A stretch of DNA of 64,000 nucleotides from Serratia proteamaculans (lineage in GTDB: Bacteria > Pseudomonadota > Gammaproteobacteria > Enterobacterales > Enterobacteriaceae). Below the pieces are notes generated by a model that saw only the letters and a list, made by a program, of their open reading frames with translations, ran no database searches and was not told where the DNA came from. Shown here one piece after another: positions 8,993 through 20,038 of this stretch. A program made the position numbers and the translations under genes. The stretch covers positions 558,001 through 622,000 of the forward strand of contig NZ_WBKI01000002.1 in the NCBI RefSeq assembly GCF_008830365.1. The letters run 5' to 3'. Every line of letters begins with the position of its first letter. Positions within the stretch are counted from its first letter, which is position 1.

Positions 8993-10522
8993 ATGGCTAA
9001 AGCCTCTTACCTTGATCGCCAGTGGGTTCGCGCCCTGCTGGCGCTGTTGACTGGTGCCAGCGGCACGCTGGCGTTTTCTCCTTACGATATCTGGCCGGCG
9101 GCCATTGTCTCCCTGTTCGGCCTGTTGGCCGTTACCCTCAATCGCACCACCAAACAATCTGCTCTGCTCGGCTTCTGCTGGGGTTTCGGCCTGTTCGGTA
9201 CCGGGATCAACTGGGTTTACGTCAGCATTGCCGACTTCGGGGGCATGCCGTTCTCCGTCAATATTTTCCTGGTGGCGCTGCTCGCCGCCTATCTATCACT
9301 GTATACCGGGCTGTTCGCCGGCTTGCTGGCACGCCTTTGGCCTACCACCAGTTGGTACCGTCTGGCGATTGCCGCACCGGTGCTGTGGCAGGTTACTGAG
9401 TTTCTGCGCGGCTGGGTGCTGACCGGTTTCCCTTGGTTGCAGTTCGGCTACAGCCAGCTCAACGGCCCGCTGAAAGGCATGGCGCCGCTGCTGGGGGTGG
9501 ATACCATTACCTTTATGTTGATGGCGATCGCCGGGCTGTTGGTTTACGCCATCAATCAACGCCGCATTACGCCGGCAGTGGTGGCTGTCGCCCTACTGCT
9601 GTTGCCGTGGCCGCTGCGCCAGTTGCATTGGTATACCCCACAGCCGGACAAGGCGGTCAACGTCGCCATGGTGCAGGGTAATATCGCTCAATCGATGAAG
9701 TGGGATCCCAAAGCGCTGGTCAGTACGCTGCAAACCTATCTGGATGAAACCCGTCCTTATATGGGCAAAGCGCCGATCATCATTTGGCCGGAATCTGCCA
9801 TCCCGGATTACGAAGCCAGCCAGAACGGTTTCCTGACCATGATGGACGACCTGATGCGAGCCAAAAACAGCAGCCTGATCACCGGCATTGTTGACGTCCG
9901 CGCCACCCCACAGGGCCAGCAAATTTACAACAGTGCCATCGTGCTGGGTGAACCGACACCATACACTTATCCGGCCAAAGACCGCTATAACAAGCACCAC
10001 CTGGTGCCGTTCGGCGAATTTGTGCCGATGGAAACGCTGCTGCGGCCACTTGCACCCTTCTTCGACCTGCCGATGTCCTCATTCAGCCGCGGCGATTACG
10101 TCCAGCCACAGCTCAGCGTGAAGGGCTATAACCTGACGGCGGCGATTTGTTATGAAATTGTCCTCGGCCAGCAGGTGCGCGATAACTTCCGCCCGGACAC
10201 CAACTTCCTGCTGACCATCTCCAACGACGCCTGGTTTGGCCATTCCATCGGCCCGTGGCAGCACTTCCAGATGGCGCGCATGCGTGCACTGGAGTTGGGC
10301 AGACCCCTGTTGCGCAGCACCAACAACGGTGTGACTGCCGCCGTCGACGCCAACGGTGAAGTGATTGCAGAGATCCCGCAGTTCACTCGCAAGGTGCTGG
10401 AGGTGAAAATGACCCCAACCACCGGCATTACCCCTTATGCCCGCTTTGGCGCCACACCATTGTGGATCATCACCCTGCTGCTCGGCGGTCTGGCGCTGGT
10501 CCTCGGCCTGCGTCGTAAATAA
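8993..10522 (+). CDS. lnt: Apolipoprotein N-acyltransferase
   Basis: A 509-residue inner-membrane enzyme that adds the third acyl chain to the N-terminal cysteine of lipoproteins. Several hydrophobic helices fill the first 210 residues, followed by a periplasmic nitrilase-fold domain. The catalytic triad is visible as Glu in [10 protein letters not shown], Lys in [14 protein letters not shown] and Cys in [10 protein letters not shown] terminal helix ([16 protein letters not shown]) anchors the C-terminus. Last gene of the ybeZ operon; a GC hairpin follows at 10528. Confidence 0.97.
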   Translation: MAKASYLDRQWVRALLALLTGASGTLAFSPYDIWPAAIVSLFGLLAVTLNRTTKQSALLGFCWGFGLFGTGINWVYVSIADFGGMPFSVNIFLVALLAAYLSLYTGLFAGLLARLWPTTSWYRLAIAAPVLWQVTEFLRGWVLTGFPWLQFGYSQLNGPLKGMAPLLGVDTITFMLMAIAGLLVYAINQRRITPAVVAVALLLLPWPLRQLHWYTPQPDKAVNVAMVQGNIAQSMKWDPKALVSTLQTYLDETRPYMGKAPIIIWPESAIPDYEASQNGFLTMMDDLMRAKNSSLITGIVDVRATPQGQQIYNSAIVLGEPTPYTYPAKDRYNKHHLVPFGEFVPMETLLRPLAPFFDLPMSSFSRGDYVQPQLSVKGYNLTAAICYEIVLGQQVRDNFRPDTNFLLTISNDAWFGHSIGPWQHFQMARMRALELGRPLLRSTNNGVTAAVDANGEVIAEIPQFTRKVLEVKMTPTTGITPYARFGATPLWIITLLLGGLALVLGLRRK

Positions 10523-10527
10523 TCCCC

Positions 10528-10553
10528 CGGGGCGTTGCCATCCGCGCGCCCCG
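10528..10553 (+). terminator. Hairpin after lnt
   Basis: CGGGGCG...CGCCCCG, a 7-bp GC stem with a 12-nt loop, directly after the lnt stop. Only a weak pyrimidine tail (CTGTTTCCCCC) follows. Confidence 0.5.
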
Positions 10554-10903
10554 CTGTTTCCCCCACCTGTCCAAAATCATTGCCAAATCAATGCTTCTGG
10601 CACACTCCTTGCTTTAATTACTCCGTGATTTAGAACCGATTTACTTTTGCTGACGTTTCGTCGCATCTGTGCACAACCTGAGAGCATCACTGGCACCATA
10701 AGGGTGCATTGATATTTTGTTGCATTAATTTGGTGCGCGCGGCGTCTCAAAAAATGAAACATTTTAGTTTCAATTCGTTCACAATCGGCTATTTTCTAAC
10801 GGTTATCTGTTCTAGGACTATCTTTATACTTGAGCAATAAATCTCCATTTAGAATCTGATGCTCTTTGAATTTGAGCTACCACAACAGCAAAGGAGTTGG
10901 ACC
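10554..10903 (+). other. Upstream region of gltI
   Basis: 350 bp with no convincing gene. It is A+T-rich in its second half. A TATACT at 10825-10830 could be a -10 box for gltI, but I see no good -35. The leader ends in a C/A-rich stretch just before the gltI ribosome-binding site (annotated separately). Confidence 0.5.
10880..10889 (+). promoter_or_regulatory. Possible GcvB sRNA target in the gltI leader
   Basis: CCACAACAGC precedes the AAGGAG ribosome-binding site by 3 nt. GcvB represses gltI in Salmonella by pairing its G/U-rich R1 region with C/A-rich leader sequence. This stretch fits that pairing and would overlap ribosome entry. The site is inferred from base composition and known biology only. 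Confidence 0.45.
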
Positions 10904-11800
10904 ATGCAAATGCGTAAATTGGCGTTATCGTTACTGCTGATCGGTATGGCGGCTAACGTAGCCCATGCGGAAGAACTGACCGGTACGCTGAAGAAAATCA
11001 AAGACAACGGCGTGATCGTTGTCGGCCACCGCGAATCGTCAGTGCCGTTCTCCTACTACGACAACCAGCAGAAAGTTGTGGGTTACTCCCAGGACTACTC
11101 CAACCAAATCGTTGAAGCGGTTAAGAAAAAACTGAACGCTCCGGATCTGCAGGTCAAAATGCTGCCGATCACCTCGCAGAACCGTATTCCACTGCTGCAA
11201 AACGGCACCTTTGACTTCGAGTGCGGCTCGACCACCAACAACCTTGAGCGCCAGAAACAGGCCGCCTTCTCTGACACCATCTTCGTGGTCGGTACCCGTC
11301 TGCTGGTGAAAAAAGGCTCTGACATCAAAGATTTCAAAGATCTGGCCGGTAAAGCCGTGGTGGTGACATCCGGTACTACCTCAGAAATCCTGCTGAATAA
11401 ACTGAACGACAGCAACAAAATGAACATGCGCATCATCAGCGCCAAAGACCACGGTGATTCATTCCGCACCCTGGAAAGCGGCCGCGCAGTCGCCTTTATG
11501 ATGGATGACGCTCTGCTGGCAGGTGAACGCGCGAAAGCGAAGAAACCGGACCAATGGGAAATCATCGCCACGCCACAGTCGAAAGAAGCCTACGGCTGTA
11601 TGCTGCGTAAAGACGATCCTGAGTTCAAAAAACTGGTCGATGACACTATCGCTCAGGCTCAGACTTCAGGTGAAGCGGCCAAATGGTTTGATAAGTGGTT
11701 CAAACAGCCTATCCCACCGAAGAACCTCAACATGAACTTCGAACTGTCAGACGATATGAAGCAACTGTTCAAAGAGCCTAACGACAAAGCACTGAACTAA
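10904..11800 (+). CDS. gltI: Glutamate/aspartate periplasmic binding protein
   Basis: 298 residues; the SBP_bac_3 solute receptor of the GltIJKL transporter. The start MQMRKLALSLLL is preceded by AAGGAG and begins a clear Sec signal peptide, likely cut at AHA|EE (about residue 22). The mature part contains the conserved GVIVVGHRESSVPFSYYD and the acidic-amino-acid pocket region FECGSTTNNLERQ, and ends PNDKALN as in E. coli. An ATG 45 nt upstream would bury the signal peptide and is rejected. First gene of gltIJKL; a hairpin follows before gltJ, so GltI is probably made in excess of the membrane subunits. Confidence 0.98.
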   Translation: MQMRKLALSLLLIGMAANVAHAEELTGTLKKIKDNGVIVVGHRESSVPFSYYDNQQKVVGYSQDYSNQIVEAVKKKLNAPDLQVKMLPITSQNRIPLLQNGTFDFECGSTTNNLERQKQAAFSDTIFVVGTRLLVKKGSDIKDFKDLAGKAVVVTSGTTSEILLNKLNDSNKMNMRIISAKDHGDSFRTLESGRAVAFMMDDALLAGERAKAKKPDQWEIIATPQSKEAYGCMLRKDDPEFKKLVDDTIAQAQTSGEAAKWFDKWFKQPIPPKNLNMNFELSDDMKQLFKEPNDKALN

Positions 11801-11882
11801 TAAAACAGGCGCCAGGCCAACCTGGCTCTGTTGATGACTGGGACAGACAGGCATGCGGGAGGTCGTTCCCCTCCCGCATTTT
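11790..11882 (+). ncRNA. Possible SroC-like sRNA from the gltI-gltJ intergenic region
   Basis: In E. coli and Salmonella the gltI 3' region is processed into SroC, a sponge of GcvB, whose 3' end is the intergenic terminator. The same arrangement is present here: about 80 nt of untranslated RNA after gltI ending in a strong terminator (11854-11882). I have not established sequence homology. The 5' end is a guess. Confidence 0.35.
11854..11882 (+). terminator. Attenuating terminator between gltI and gltJ
   Basis: TGCGGGAG-(9 nt)-CTCCCGCA followed by TTTT. A strong stem inside the operon, expected to reduce gltJKL expression relative to gltI and to define the 3' end of any SroC-like RNA. Confidence 0.85.
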
Positions 11883-11999
11883 CCCCATAACGCACCACCG
11901 ATGCCCGCACAGATAAGTCAGCCCGACTGGCCGCGGTGCCATTGGCGCTGAATAGTCATCAATCTTTAGGCGCTCTGCGCCCGCTTAACGGAGTTTGTT

Positions 12000-12740
12000 A
12001 TGTCAATAGATTGGAACTGGGGTATCTTCCTGCAGCAGGCCCCGTTTGGGAATACCACCTACCTCGGATGGATTTGGTCCGGCTTTCAGGTCACGGTGGC
12101 CCTCTCCGTCTGTGCATGGATTATCGCTTTCTTTGTCGGTTCGCTATTCGGTATTTTGCGTACCGTACCTAACCGCTTTCTTTCCACCCTCGGTACCTGT
12201 TACGTCGAACTTTTCCGTAACGTGCCGCTGATCGTGCAATTCTTTACCTGGTATCTGGTGATCCCTGAATTGCTGCCGGTGAATATCGGCATGTGGTTCA
12301 AAACCGAACTCGATCCTAACGTGCAGTTCTTCGTTTCTTCGATGCTGTGCCTCGGGCTGTTCACCGCCGCTCGCGTGTGCGAACAGGTACGCGCTGCCAT
12401 TCAGTCACTGCCACGCGGTCAGAGAGCCGCCGGACTGGCCATGGGCCTGACGCTGCCGCAAACCTATCGCTACGTGCTGTTGCCGAACGCCTACCGGGTG
12501 ATTGTGCCGCCGATGACCTCGGAAATGCTTAACCTGGTGAAAAACTCCGCCATCGCTTCCACCATCGGACTGGTCGACATGGCTGCCCAGGCCGGTAAAT
12601 TGCTGGATTACTCGGCGCACGCCTATGAATCCTTTACCGCGATTACGCTGGCCTATATCGCCATCAACGCCGTGATCATGCTGTTTATGCGGCTGGTAGA
12701 GAGAAAAGTGCAGTTGCCCGGCAATATGGGGAGTAAATAA
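12000..12740 (+). CDS. gltJ: Glutamate/aspartate ABC transporter permease GltJ
   Basis: 246 residues, a polar-amino-acid (PAAT) type inner-membrane permease. Several TM helices are visible (for example [19 protein letters not shown]). The EAA-type coupling motif is in [23 protein letters not shown], where GltL docks. The start ATG follows ACGGAG. Its stop overlaps the gltK start (TAATG), so the two permease subunits are coupled. Confidence 0.97.
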   Translation: MSIDWNWGIFLQQAPFGNTTYLGWIWSGFQVTVALSVCAWIIAFFVGSLFGILRTVPNRFLSTLGTCYVELFRNVPLIVQFFTWYLVIPELLPVNIGMWFKTELDPNVQFFVSSMLCLGLFTAARVCEQVRAAIQSLPRGQRAAGLAMGLTLPQTYRYVLLPNAYRVIVPPMTSEMLNLVKNSAIASTIGLVDMAAQAGKLLDYSAHAYESFTAITLAYIAINAVIMLFMRLVERKVQLPGNMGSK

Positions 12741-13414
12741 TGTACGAATTTGACTGGGCATCGATTGTCCCAAGCTTCCCTTATCTGCTGCAGGGTCTGT
12801 TCATCACGCTGAAGATCACCGTGACCGCCATCGTCTTCGGTATCCTTTGGGGCACCATTTTGGCGGTAATGCGTTTGTCGCCGATCAAGCCAATCAGCTG
12901 GTTCGCCGCCTTGTACGTCAACCTGTTCCGCTCAGTGCCGCTGGTGATGGTACTGCTGTGGTTCTATCTGGTGGTTCCAAGCTTATTACAACAAGTTCTG
13001 GGGCTGTCGCCGAAAACCGATATTCGCCTGATCTCGGCTATGGTAGCCTTTTCCCTGTTTGAAGCGGCCTATTACTCGGAAATTATCCGTGCCGGTATTA
13101 TCAGCATCTCGCGCGGCCAGTCTTCCGCCGCACTGGCTCTGGGCATGACCCACTGGCAGTCAATGAAGCTGGTCATTTTGCCGCAGGCGTTCCGCGCCAT
13201 GGTGCCACTGCTGCTGACCCAGGGCATCGTACTGTTCCAGGATACTTCTCTGGTCTACGTACTGAGCCTGGCTGACTTCTTCCGTACCGCCTCAACCATC
13301 GGCGAGCGCGACGGCACCCAGGTTGAAATGATCCTGTTCGCCGGCTTTGTCTACTTTGTTATCAGTCTCGCCGCCTCGGCGCTGGTAAGCTATTTGAAGA
13401 AAAGGACTGTTTGA
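12740..13414 (+). CDS. gltK: Glutamate/aspartate ABC transporter permease GltK
   Basis: 224 residues, the second PAAT permease subunit. The EAA loop is [24 protein letters not shown]. It has five or so hydrophobic helices and a basic C-terminus (YLKKRTV). Overlaps gltJ by one base and gltL by one base (TGATG). Confidence 0.97.
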   Translation: MYEFDWASIVPSFPYLLQGLFITLKITVTAIVFGILWGTILAVMRLSPIKPISWFAALYVNLFRSVPLVMVLLWFYLVVPSLLQQVLGLSPKTDIRLISAMVAFSLFEAAYYSEIIRAGIISISRGQSSAALALGMTHWQSMKLVILPQAFRAMVPLLLTQGIVLFQDTSLVYVLSLADFFRTASTIGERDGTQVEMILFAGFVYFVISLAASALVSYLKKRTV

Positions 13415-14139
13415 TGATATCCCTGAAAAATGTTTCTAAGTGGTACGGTCACTTTCAGGTTCTGACCGATTGCACCACCGAAGTCAAAAAAGGTGAGGTG
13501 GTGGTAGTCTGCGGTCCTTCAGGCTCGGGAAAATCTACCCTGATCAAAACCGTCAACGGCCTGGAGCCGATCCAGCAGGGCGATATCCTGGTGAACGGGA
13601 CCCCGGTCAACAACAAGAAAACCAACCTGGCGCAGCTGCGTTCCAAGGTCGGCATGGTGTTCCAGCACTTTGAGCTGTTCCCGCACCTGTCGATCATCGA
13701 CAACCTGACGCTGGCCCAGGTAAAAGTGCTCAAGCGTGATAAAACCGCTTCCCGCGAGAAAGGCCTGAAGTTGCTGGAGCGCGTCGGCCTGACCGCCCAC
13801 GCCAACAAGTTCCCCGGGCAGCTCTCCGGCGGCCAGCAGCAGCGTGTGGCTATCGCCCGTGCGCTGTGCATGGATCCTATCGCCATGCTGTTCGATGAAC
13901 CAACCTCAGCGCTCGATCCGGAAATGATCAACGAAGTGCTCGACGTCATGGTCGAACTGGCGAACGAAGGCATGACCATGATGGTGGTGACCCACGAAAT
14001 GGGCTTTGCCCGCAAGGTGGCTAACCGGGTGATCTTTATGGATGAAGGCAAAATTGTCGAAGACCGCAATAAAGACGATTTCTTCAATAACCCTGAGTCT
14101 GAACGCGCCAAAGACTTCCTGGCAAAAATCCTGCACTGA
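13414..14139 (+). CDS. gltL: Glutamate/aspartate ABC transporter ATPase GltL
   Basis: 241 residues, the cytoplasmic ATPase. The start is taken as ATG 13414 ([14 protein letters not shown]), matching E. coli; a TTG one codon earlier is in frame. Walker [10 protein letters not shown] is near residue 38, signature LSGGQQQR near 135, Walker [15 protein letters not shown] near 158, and the H-loop is VVTHEMGFA. The C-terminus [10 protein letters not shown] is typical. Followed by a GC hairpin. Confidence 0.98.
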   Translation: MISLKNVSKWYGHFQVLTDCTTEVKKGEVVVVCGPSGSGKSTLIKTVNGLEPIQQGDILVNGTPVNNKKTNLAQLRSKVGMVFQHFELFPHLSIIDNLTLAQVKVLKRDKTASREKGLKLLERVGLTAHANKFPGQLSGGQQQRVAIARALCMDPIAMLFDEPTSALDPEMINEVLDVMVELANEGMTMMVVTHEMGFARKVANRVIFMDEGKIVEDRNKDDFFNNPESERAKDFLAKILH

Positions 14140-14148
14140 TTTATCTGA

Positions 14149-14168
14149 TGCGCTCCATTCGGGGCGCA
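14149..14168 (+). terminator. Hairpin after gltL
   Basis: TGCGCTCC-ATTC-GGGGCGCA, an 8-bp stem with one G-T pair, 10 nt after the gltL stop. No U-tract, so it is either rho-assisted or an mRNA-stabilising end. Confidence 0.5.
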
Positions 14169-14250
14169 CCTCCCCCTTACCGGCACTAAAAGCGCTTGTT
14201 TCTCCCTGGTTTTGATCCGATGCTCGGAACACAACTACAAGGAGATCCAC

Positions 14251-15183
14251 ATGCCTCGCCCTATCATTATCGATTGCGATCCCGGCCTCGACGACGCCAT
14301 TGCCCTCGCCATGGCACTGAGTTCACCGGAACTGGAAGTGAAAGCCATTACGACCTCCGCCGGCAACCAGACGCCGGAGAAAACCCTGCATAACGCGCTC
14401 GGGCTGCTGACGCTAATGAAGCGTGAAGACATCCCTGTCGCCGCCGGTGCCGCAGCCCCGCTGATGCGTGAGCTGGTGATTGCCGACTATGTGCATGGCA
14501 AAACCGGCATGGGCAATACCCATCTGCCAACGCCCACCATCAAACCGGTCAAACAAAGCGCCGTCGAACTGATCGCCAGCCTGCTGCGCAGCAGCCCGGA
14601 ACCCATCACTCTGGTGGTCACTGGCCCCATGACCAATATCGCCCTGCTGCTGGCCCAGCACCCCGCACTGAAAGGCAACATCGAGCGCATCGTCTTTATG
14701 GGCGGTGGTATGAACGCCGGTAATACCACCCCGGTGGCGGAATTTAATATTTTTGTCGATCCCGAAGCCGCCGAGATGGTACTGAAGTCCGGCGTGCCCT
14801 TGACCATGGCCGGGTTGAACGTCACCCACCAGGCTCTGGTACTACCACAAGATATCGAACGTATCCGCCAAATTGACAACCCGGTGGCACAGGCGGTAGC
14901 CGAAATGCTCGACTTCTACCTGCCGCTGTATCTCAGCCACCCACGTGGGTTACCGGGTGCCGCAATGCACGACCCCTGCACCATCGCCTGGCTGCTGGCC
15001 CCTCAGTTGTTTAGCAGTATCGAACGCTGGGTCGGGGTGGAAACCAAAGGGGAATACACCCAGGGCATGACGGTAGTGGATGTATTCCAGCAAACTGGCA
15101 AAGCCGCCAACGTGGAAGTACTGACCGGTATCGATCGTGAAGGGTTTATCGATCTGCTGGCTGAACGAATCGCACGCTACTGA
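14251..15183 (+). CDS. rihA: Pyrimidine-specific ribonucleoside hydrolase
   Basis: 310 residues, an inosine/uridine-preferring nucleoside hydrolase that splits ribonucleosides into base and ribose for salvage. AAGGAG sits upstream of ATG 14251 ([16 protein letters not shown]). DCDPGLDDA is the calcium-binding DxDxGxDD motif; E. coli RihA has His where Leu stands here. [15 protein letters not shown] and the late [10 protein letters not shown] complete the family signature. It directly follows gltIJKL, near its E. coli position. Confidence 0.93.
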   Translation: MPRPIIIDCDPGLDDAIALAMALSSPELEVKAITTSAGNQTPEKTLHNALGLLTLMKREDIPVAAGAAAPLMRELVIADYVHGKTGMGNTHLPTPTIKPVKQSAVELIASLLRSSPEPITLVVTGPMTNIALLLAQHPALKGNIERIVFMGGGMNAGNTTPVAEFNIFVDPEAAEMVLKSGVPLTMAGLNVTHQALVLPQDIERIRQIDNPVAQAVAEMLDFYLPLYLSHPRGLPGAAMHDPCTIAWLLAPQLFSSIERWVGVETKGEYTQGMTVVDVFQQTGKAANVEVLTGIDREGFIDLLAERIARY

Positions 15184-15189
15184 CCCACA

Positions 15190-15208
15190 GGGGCGCAAGA
15201 TACGCCCC
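15190..15208 (+). terminator. Hairpin after rihA
   Basis: GGGGCG-CAAGATA-CGCCCC, with TTTTTTT about 10 nt further on. A plausible rihA 3' end. Confidence 0.55.
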
Positions 15209-15311
15209 AACATTCAATTTTTTTGATTTAACTCAGCGAATTTTTACGCTATCACTGATCCCGGCTTGCCTCTAAGATGCTGTTAAACGCACAGCATCGC
15301 TGACACCCTAG

Positions 15312-16031
<720 letters not shown>

Positions 16032-16088
16032 TGACGATCTCCCTGCCCCAGCCCTTTCCACTCAGGAGAAGGCCAGGGTGCGGAGAAC

Positions 16089-16571
16089 TTAAGGTTCAAA
16101 AGGCCGACGCTGAAACTGGTCATGGCCGCATTTCGGACACAGCGGCAGCACTTCCGGCGTGTAAAACGCCATATGATGGTGACACTGCTCGCACACCAGA
16201 TTCCCCAACCCAACCACTTCACCGCTGTGGTAAACGCCATGATGGCTGACGTCCTTGAACACTTCGCGCCATTCCAACTGGGTTTTGTCGGTAATGTCCG
16301 CCAGTTCCTGCCACAGGCTCTCTTTAATCACCCGCATAAAAACGCTGTCGGTAAATTCTTCCCGGCTTTCCTGATAGCTGCGAGCGAACTCTTCCAGATC
16401 GCGCCGTACCGCCAGGGTCACCTGCTCCACTTCATCGCGCGTCAACTCACCCGCTTCGTTCAGCCGTTTTTCAGCGCTCGCGACCAGTGAGTCAATATCA
16501 CGTTCGCCATTTTTCAAGCGTTCGGTCAGAGATGCCACCAATTCGCGGTAGTACTGAGCAACCTTGTTCAT
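16089..16571 (-). CDS. ybeL: YbeL zinc-ribbon protein (DUF1451)
   Basis: 160 residues, convergent with azoR. An N-terminal helical, charged region (MNKVAQYYRELVASLTERLK, probable coiled coil) leads to a C-terminal zinc ribbon with CEQC near 128-131 and CPKC near 147-150. It matches E. coli YbeL, which also lies upstream of leuS. Function unknown; the ribbon suggests nucleic-acid or protein binding. Confidence 0.92.
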   Translation of the reverse strand: MNKVAQYYRELVASLTERLKNGERDIDSLVASAEKRLNEAGELTRDEVEQVTLAVRRDLEEFARSYQESREEFTDSVFMRVIKESLWQELADITDKTQLEWREVFKDVSHHGVYHSGEVVGLGNLVCEQCHHHMAFYTPEVLPLCPKCGHDQFQRRPFEP

Positions 16572-16880
16572 AATCTCTCCTCGATGAACTTACGTGACAG
16601 GGCTTTCCTCCCATACCCTGCAGATTTCAAGCTGCAGCCTGAAAGCTATAGGGTATAAACTATCCCTTATCATTTTAGCCGTAAATTGCTGATGTCACTT
16701 GGCAAGGCACGGGATCCTCAAGATGTGAGTCATATCATGGCGGGGATTTTTTAAATACGTCGAGTCGGGCGCTTGGTGTTGTTGCCGAGAGGTCTTATCA
16801 GCTATGCTATGCGGATCTATAAGTACTCAACAGAATGCTACGGATGTAGCTGTTTTACACCTACAGGACCACCAGCCGCC
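16572..16880 (+). other. ybeL-leuS divergent control region
   Basis: 309 bp holding the ybeL promoter (- strand), a collapsed ERIC remnant (16613-16657) and the leuS promoter and leader. An upstream in-frame ATG exists for leuS, but its extra 36 residues (rich in Cys and Tyr) are not part of LeuRS. I see no T-box or attenuator structure. Confidence 0.6.
16613..16657. repeat. Core-deleted ERIC/IRU remnant
   Basis: ATACCCT...AGGGTAT terminal inverted repeats enclose TTTCAAGCTGCAGC, identical to the end arm of the full ERIC at 41557-41683. The central CCCCAG/CTGGGG block is missing and only about 44 bp remains. This looks like an internal deletion joining the two ends. Confidence 0.6.
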
Positions 16881-19463
16881 ATGCAAGAGCAATACCGTCC
16901 AGAAGACATAGAATCGAACGTACAGCTTCACTGGCAAGAGAAGCAAACTTTCAAGGTTACCGAAGATGCGAGCAAGGAAAAGTATTACTGCCTATCCATG
17001 CTGCCATACCCATCAGGCCGTCTGCACATGGGACACGTTCGTAACTACACTATCGGCGACGTGATCTCGCGCTATCAGCGCATGCTGGGTAAAAACGTAC
17101 TACAGCCGATCGGCTGGGATGCGTTCGGCCTGCCGGCGGAAGGCGCTGCGGTCAAGAACAACACCGCACCGGCCCCGTGGACCTACGACAACATCGAATA
17201 CATGAAGAACCAGCTCAAACTGCTGGGCTTCGGCTATGACTGGGATCGAGAGATCGCCACCTGCGATCCGGATTACTACCGTTGGGAACAGTGGTTCTTC
17301 ACCAAGCTGTACGAAAAAGGCATGGTCTACAAGAAGACTTCTGCGGTGAACTGGTGCCCACACGATCTGACCGTGTTGGCCAACGAACAGGTTATCGACG
17401 GCTGCTGCTGGCGCTGTGACACCAAGGTAGAGCGTAAAGAGATCCCACAGTGGTTTATCAAAATCACGGCTTACGCCGACCAACTGCTGAACGATCTGGA
17501 TACGCTTGAAAGCTGGCCAGAGCAGGTGAAGACCATGCAGCGTAACTGGATTGGCCGTTCCGAAGGGGTAGATATCACCTTTGACGTGGCGGGCAGCGAA
17601 GAGAAACTGACCGTTTACACCACCCGTCCAGACACCTTCATGGGTGCCACCTATGTCGCCGTCGCTGCGGGTCACCCGTTGGCGCAACAAGGCGCTGTGA
17701 ACAACCCGGCGCTGGCTGAATTTATCGAAGAATGCCGCAACACCAAAGTGGCCGAAGCCGAAATGGCGACGATGGAGAAGAAAGGCATGCCGACCGGCCT
17801 GTTCGCCATCCACCCGCTATCCGGTGAGCAAGTGCCGATTTGGGTCGCCAACTTCGTGCTGATGGAATACGGCACCGGCGCGGTAATGGCGGTTCCGGCT
17901 CACGACCAACGTGACTGGGAGTTCGCCACCAAATACGGTTTGCCGATCACGCCGGTCGTACTCACACTCGACGGCAGCCAACCGGATGTACAAGCCGAAG
18001 CGATGACCGAGAAAGGCGCGCTGTTCAATTCCGGCGAATTTGACGGGCTGGATCACCAGGCCGGTTTCAACGCCATTGCCGATAAACTGGTCGCCAAAGG
18101 CGTCGGCCAGCGCAAGGTTAACTACCGTCTGCGTGACTGGGGTGTTTCTCGCCAACGTTACTGGGGTGCACCAATCCCAATGGTCACGCTGGAAGACGGC
18201 ACCGTAATGCCAACCCCGGAAGACCAACTGCCGGTGATCCTGCCGGAAGACGTGGTGATGGACGGCATTACCAGCCCAATCAAGGCCGATCCCGAGTGGG
18301 CGAAAACCACCGTTAACGGCCAGCCGGCGCTGCGTGAAACCGATACCTTCGACACCTTTATGGAGTCTTCCTGGTACTACGCGCGCTACACCTGCCCGCA
18401 ATACGACCAGGGCATGCTGGATCCCGCCGCCGCCAACTACTGGCTGCCGGTGGATCAGTATGTTGGGGGTATCGAACACGCCATCATGCACCTGATGTAC
18501 TTCCGCTTCTTCCACAAGCTGCTGCGTGACGCGGGGCTGGTCGATTCCGACGAGCCGGCAAAACGCCTGCTGTGTCAGGGCATGGTACTGGCTGACGCCT
18601 TCTATTACAGCGGCAACAGCGGCGAACGCGTCTGGGTTTCCCCAGTCGACGCCACCGTTGAGCGCGATGACAAAGGCCGCATTATTAAAGCCACCGATCC
18701 ACAAGGTCGGGAACTGGTCTATGCTGGCATGAGCAAAATGTCGAAGTCGAAAAACAACGGCATCGACCCACAGGTGATGGTTGAGAAATACGGTGCAGAC
18801 ACCGTGCGTCTGTTCATGATGTTCGCCTCGCCGGCAGAAATGACGCTGGAATGGCAAGAATCCGGCGTAGAAGGGGCAAACCGCTTCCTGAAACGCGTCT
18901 GGAAACTGGCCTACGAACACCTGGAGAAAGGGGCAGTGCAGCCGCTGAACGTAGCAACGCTGACCGAAGACCAGAAAGCACTGCGCCGCGATCTGCACAA
19001 AACCATCGCCAAAGTGACCGACGATATCGGCCGCCGTCAGACCTTCAACACCGCGATTGCCGCCGTGATGGAACTGATGAACAAGCTGGCCCGTGCACCG
19101 CAAGAAAGCGAACAAGATCGCGCCCTGCTGCAGGAAGCGCTGCTGTCTGTGGTTCGCATGCTGTATCCGTTCACCCCCCACGTGTGCTTCTCACTGTGGC
19201 AGGCGTTGGGCGGTGAAGGCGATGTGGATACCGCAGCCTGGCCGCAAGCCGACGAGCAAGCCATGGTCGAAGACTCCAAGCTGGTGGTGGTACAGGTCAA
19301 CGGCAAGGTTCGCGCTAAAATCACTGTGGCAGCCGATGCAACCGAAGAACAGGTGCGTGCGCGCGCCGCTGAGGAACATCTGGTCGCTAAATATCTGGAC
19401 GGGGTTACGGTTCGTAAAGTGATCTATGTTCCGGGCAAATTGCTTAACCTGGTTGTGGGTTAA
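16881..19463 (+). CDS. leuS: Leucyl-tRNA synthetase
   Basis: Charges tRNA-Leu; 860 residues, exactly the E. coli length when started at [13 protein letters not shown] class I synthetase: the HIGH-type motif is HMGH in [14 protein letters not shown], and KMSKS occurs in [12 protein letters not shown] near residue 619. The CP1 editing insertion lies between, with [12 protein letters not shown] and the conserved acidic [12 protein letters not shown]. The anticodon-binding and C-terminal domains follow. Head of a probable leuS-lptE-holA-nadD operon: lptE begins 14 nt downstream. Confidence 0.98.
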   Translation: MQEQYRPEDIESNVQLHWQEKQTFKVTEDASKEKYYCLSMLPYPSGRLHMGHVRNYTIGDVISRYQRMLGKNVLQPIGWDAFGLPAEGAAVKNNTAPAPWTYDNIEYMKNQLKLLGFGYDWDREIATCDPDYYRWEQWFFTKLYEKGMVYKKTSAVNWCPHDLTVLANEQVIDGCCWRCDTKVERKEIPQWFIKITAYADQLLNDLDTLESWPEQVKTMQRNWIGRSEGVDITFDVAGSEEKLTVYTTRPDTFMGATYVAVAAGHPLAQQGAVNNPALAEFIEECRNTKVAEAEMATMEKKGMPTGLFAIHPLSGEQVPIWVANFVLMEYGTGAVMAVPAHDQRDWEFATKYGLPITPVVLTLDGSQPDVQAEAMTEKGALFNSGEFDGLDHQAGFNAIADKLVAKGVGQRKVNYRLRDWGVSRQRYWGAPIPMVTLEDGTVMPTPEDQLPVILPEDVVMDGITSPIKADPEWAKTTVNGQPALRETDTFDTFMESSWYYARYTCPQYDQGMLDPAAANYWLPVDQYVGGIEHAIMHLMYFRFFHKLLRDAGLVDSDEPAKRLLCQGMVLADAFYYSGNSGERVWVSPVDATVERDDKGRIIKATDPQGRELVYAGMSKMSKSKNNGIDPQVMVEKYGADTVRLFMMFASPAEMTLEWQESGVEGANRFLKRVWKLAYEHLEKGAVQPLNVATLTEDQKALRRDLHKTIAKVTDDIGRRQTFNTAIAAVMELMNKLARAPQESEQDRALLQEALLSVVRMLYPFTPHVCFSLWQALGGEGDVDTAAWPQADEQAMVEDSKLVVVQVNGKVRAKITVAADATEEQVRARAAEEHLVAKYLDGVTVRKVIYVPGKLLNLVVG

Positions 19464-19477
19464 CACAAGGAGGAATT

Positions 19478-20038
19478 GTGCGACAACGTATTCTGACGCT
19501 GTTGCTGGGGTTGGCGGTGCTGGTCACCGCCGGCTGCGGTTTTCACCTGCGTGGCACCACGCAGGTACCCTCGGAGATGAAAACGCTGATTCTGGACAGC
19601 TCAGACCCTTATGGTCCGCTGACCCGTTCGGTGCGTGAACAATTACGTCTGAGCGACGTGACCATTGTCAAAGATGCAAAACGTAAGGATCTCCCTTCCC
19701 TGCGCATCATTGGCGCCACTGAAAGCCAGGATACCGCCTCGATCTTCCAGGACGGTAAAACCGCTGAGTACCAGATGGTACTGTCGGTCCAGGCACAGGT
19801 GCTGATCCCGGGTCACGATCTGTATCCGCTGAACGTGAAAGTGTTCCGTTCGTTCTTCGATAACCCGCTGACCGCACTGGCAAAAGATTCCGAACAGGAC
19901 ATTATTCGCCAGGAAATGCGTGAGCAGGCAGCCCAGCAACTGGTGCGTAAACTGCTGACGGTACACGCAGCGGAAGAAGAAACTCAGCAGAAAGCTGCTG
20001 CCGCTGGTGAAAAAGCGGCAAGTCGCGTCGAGCAATGA
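19478..20038 (+). CDS. lptE: LPS-assembly lipoprotein LptE
   Basis: 186 residues, starting with GTG behind GGAGG. A signal peptide ends in the lipobox LVTAGC (Cys20), giving an outer-membrane lipoprotein that plugs the LptD barrel and helps insert LPS. GFHLRG right after the cysteine is the family hallmark. The C-terminus is Ala/Gln/Glu-rich. The stop overlaps the holA start (ATGA). Formerly rlpB. Confidence 0.96.
   Translation: MRQRILTLLLGLAVLVTAGCGFHLRGTTQVPSEMKTLILDSSDPYGPLTRSVREQLRLSDVTIVKDAKRKDLPSLRIIGATESQDTASIFQDGKTAEYQMVLSVQAQVLIPGHDLYPLNVKVFRSFFDNPLTALAKDSEQDIIRQEMREQAAQQLVRKLLTVHAAEEETQQKAAAAGEKAASRVEQ

Noticed and set aside
10690-10710. TGGCACCATAAGGGTGCA upstream of gltI as a sigma-54 promoter
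   Set aside because: The GG and GC elements are two bases further apart than sigma-54 requires, and there is no TTGC.
16773-16880. N-terminal extension of leuS
   Set aside because: The 36 extra residues are not part of LeuRS; starting at 16881 gives 860 residues, the E. coli length.
17817-19181. Long open frame (454 codons) antisense to leuS
   Set aside because: It lies wholly inside leuS and arises from its codon pattern; no ribosome-binding site and low-complexity His/Gln/Val-rich protein. Other long antisense frames, such as 8122-8853, 27364-28272 and 39500-40435, are rejected for the same reason.
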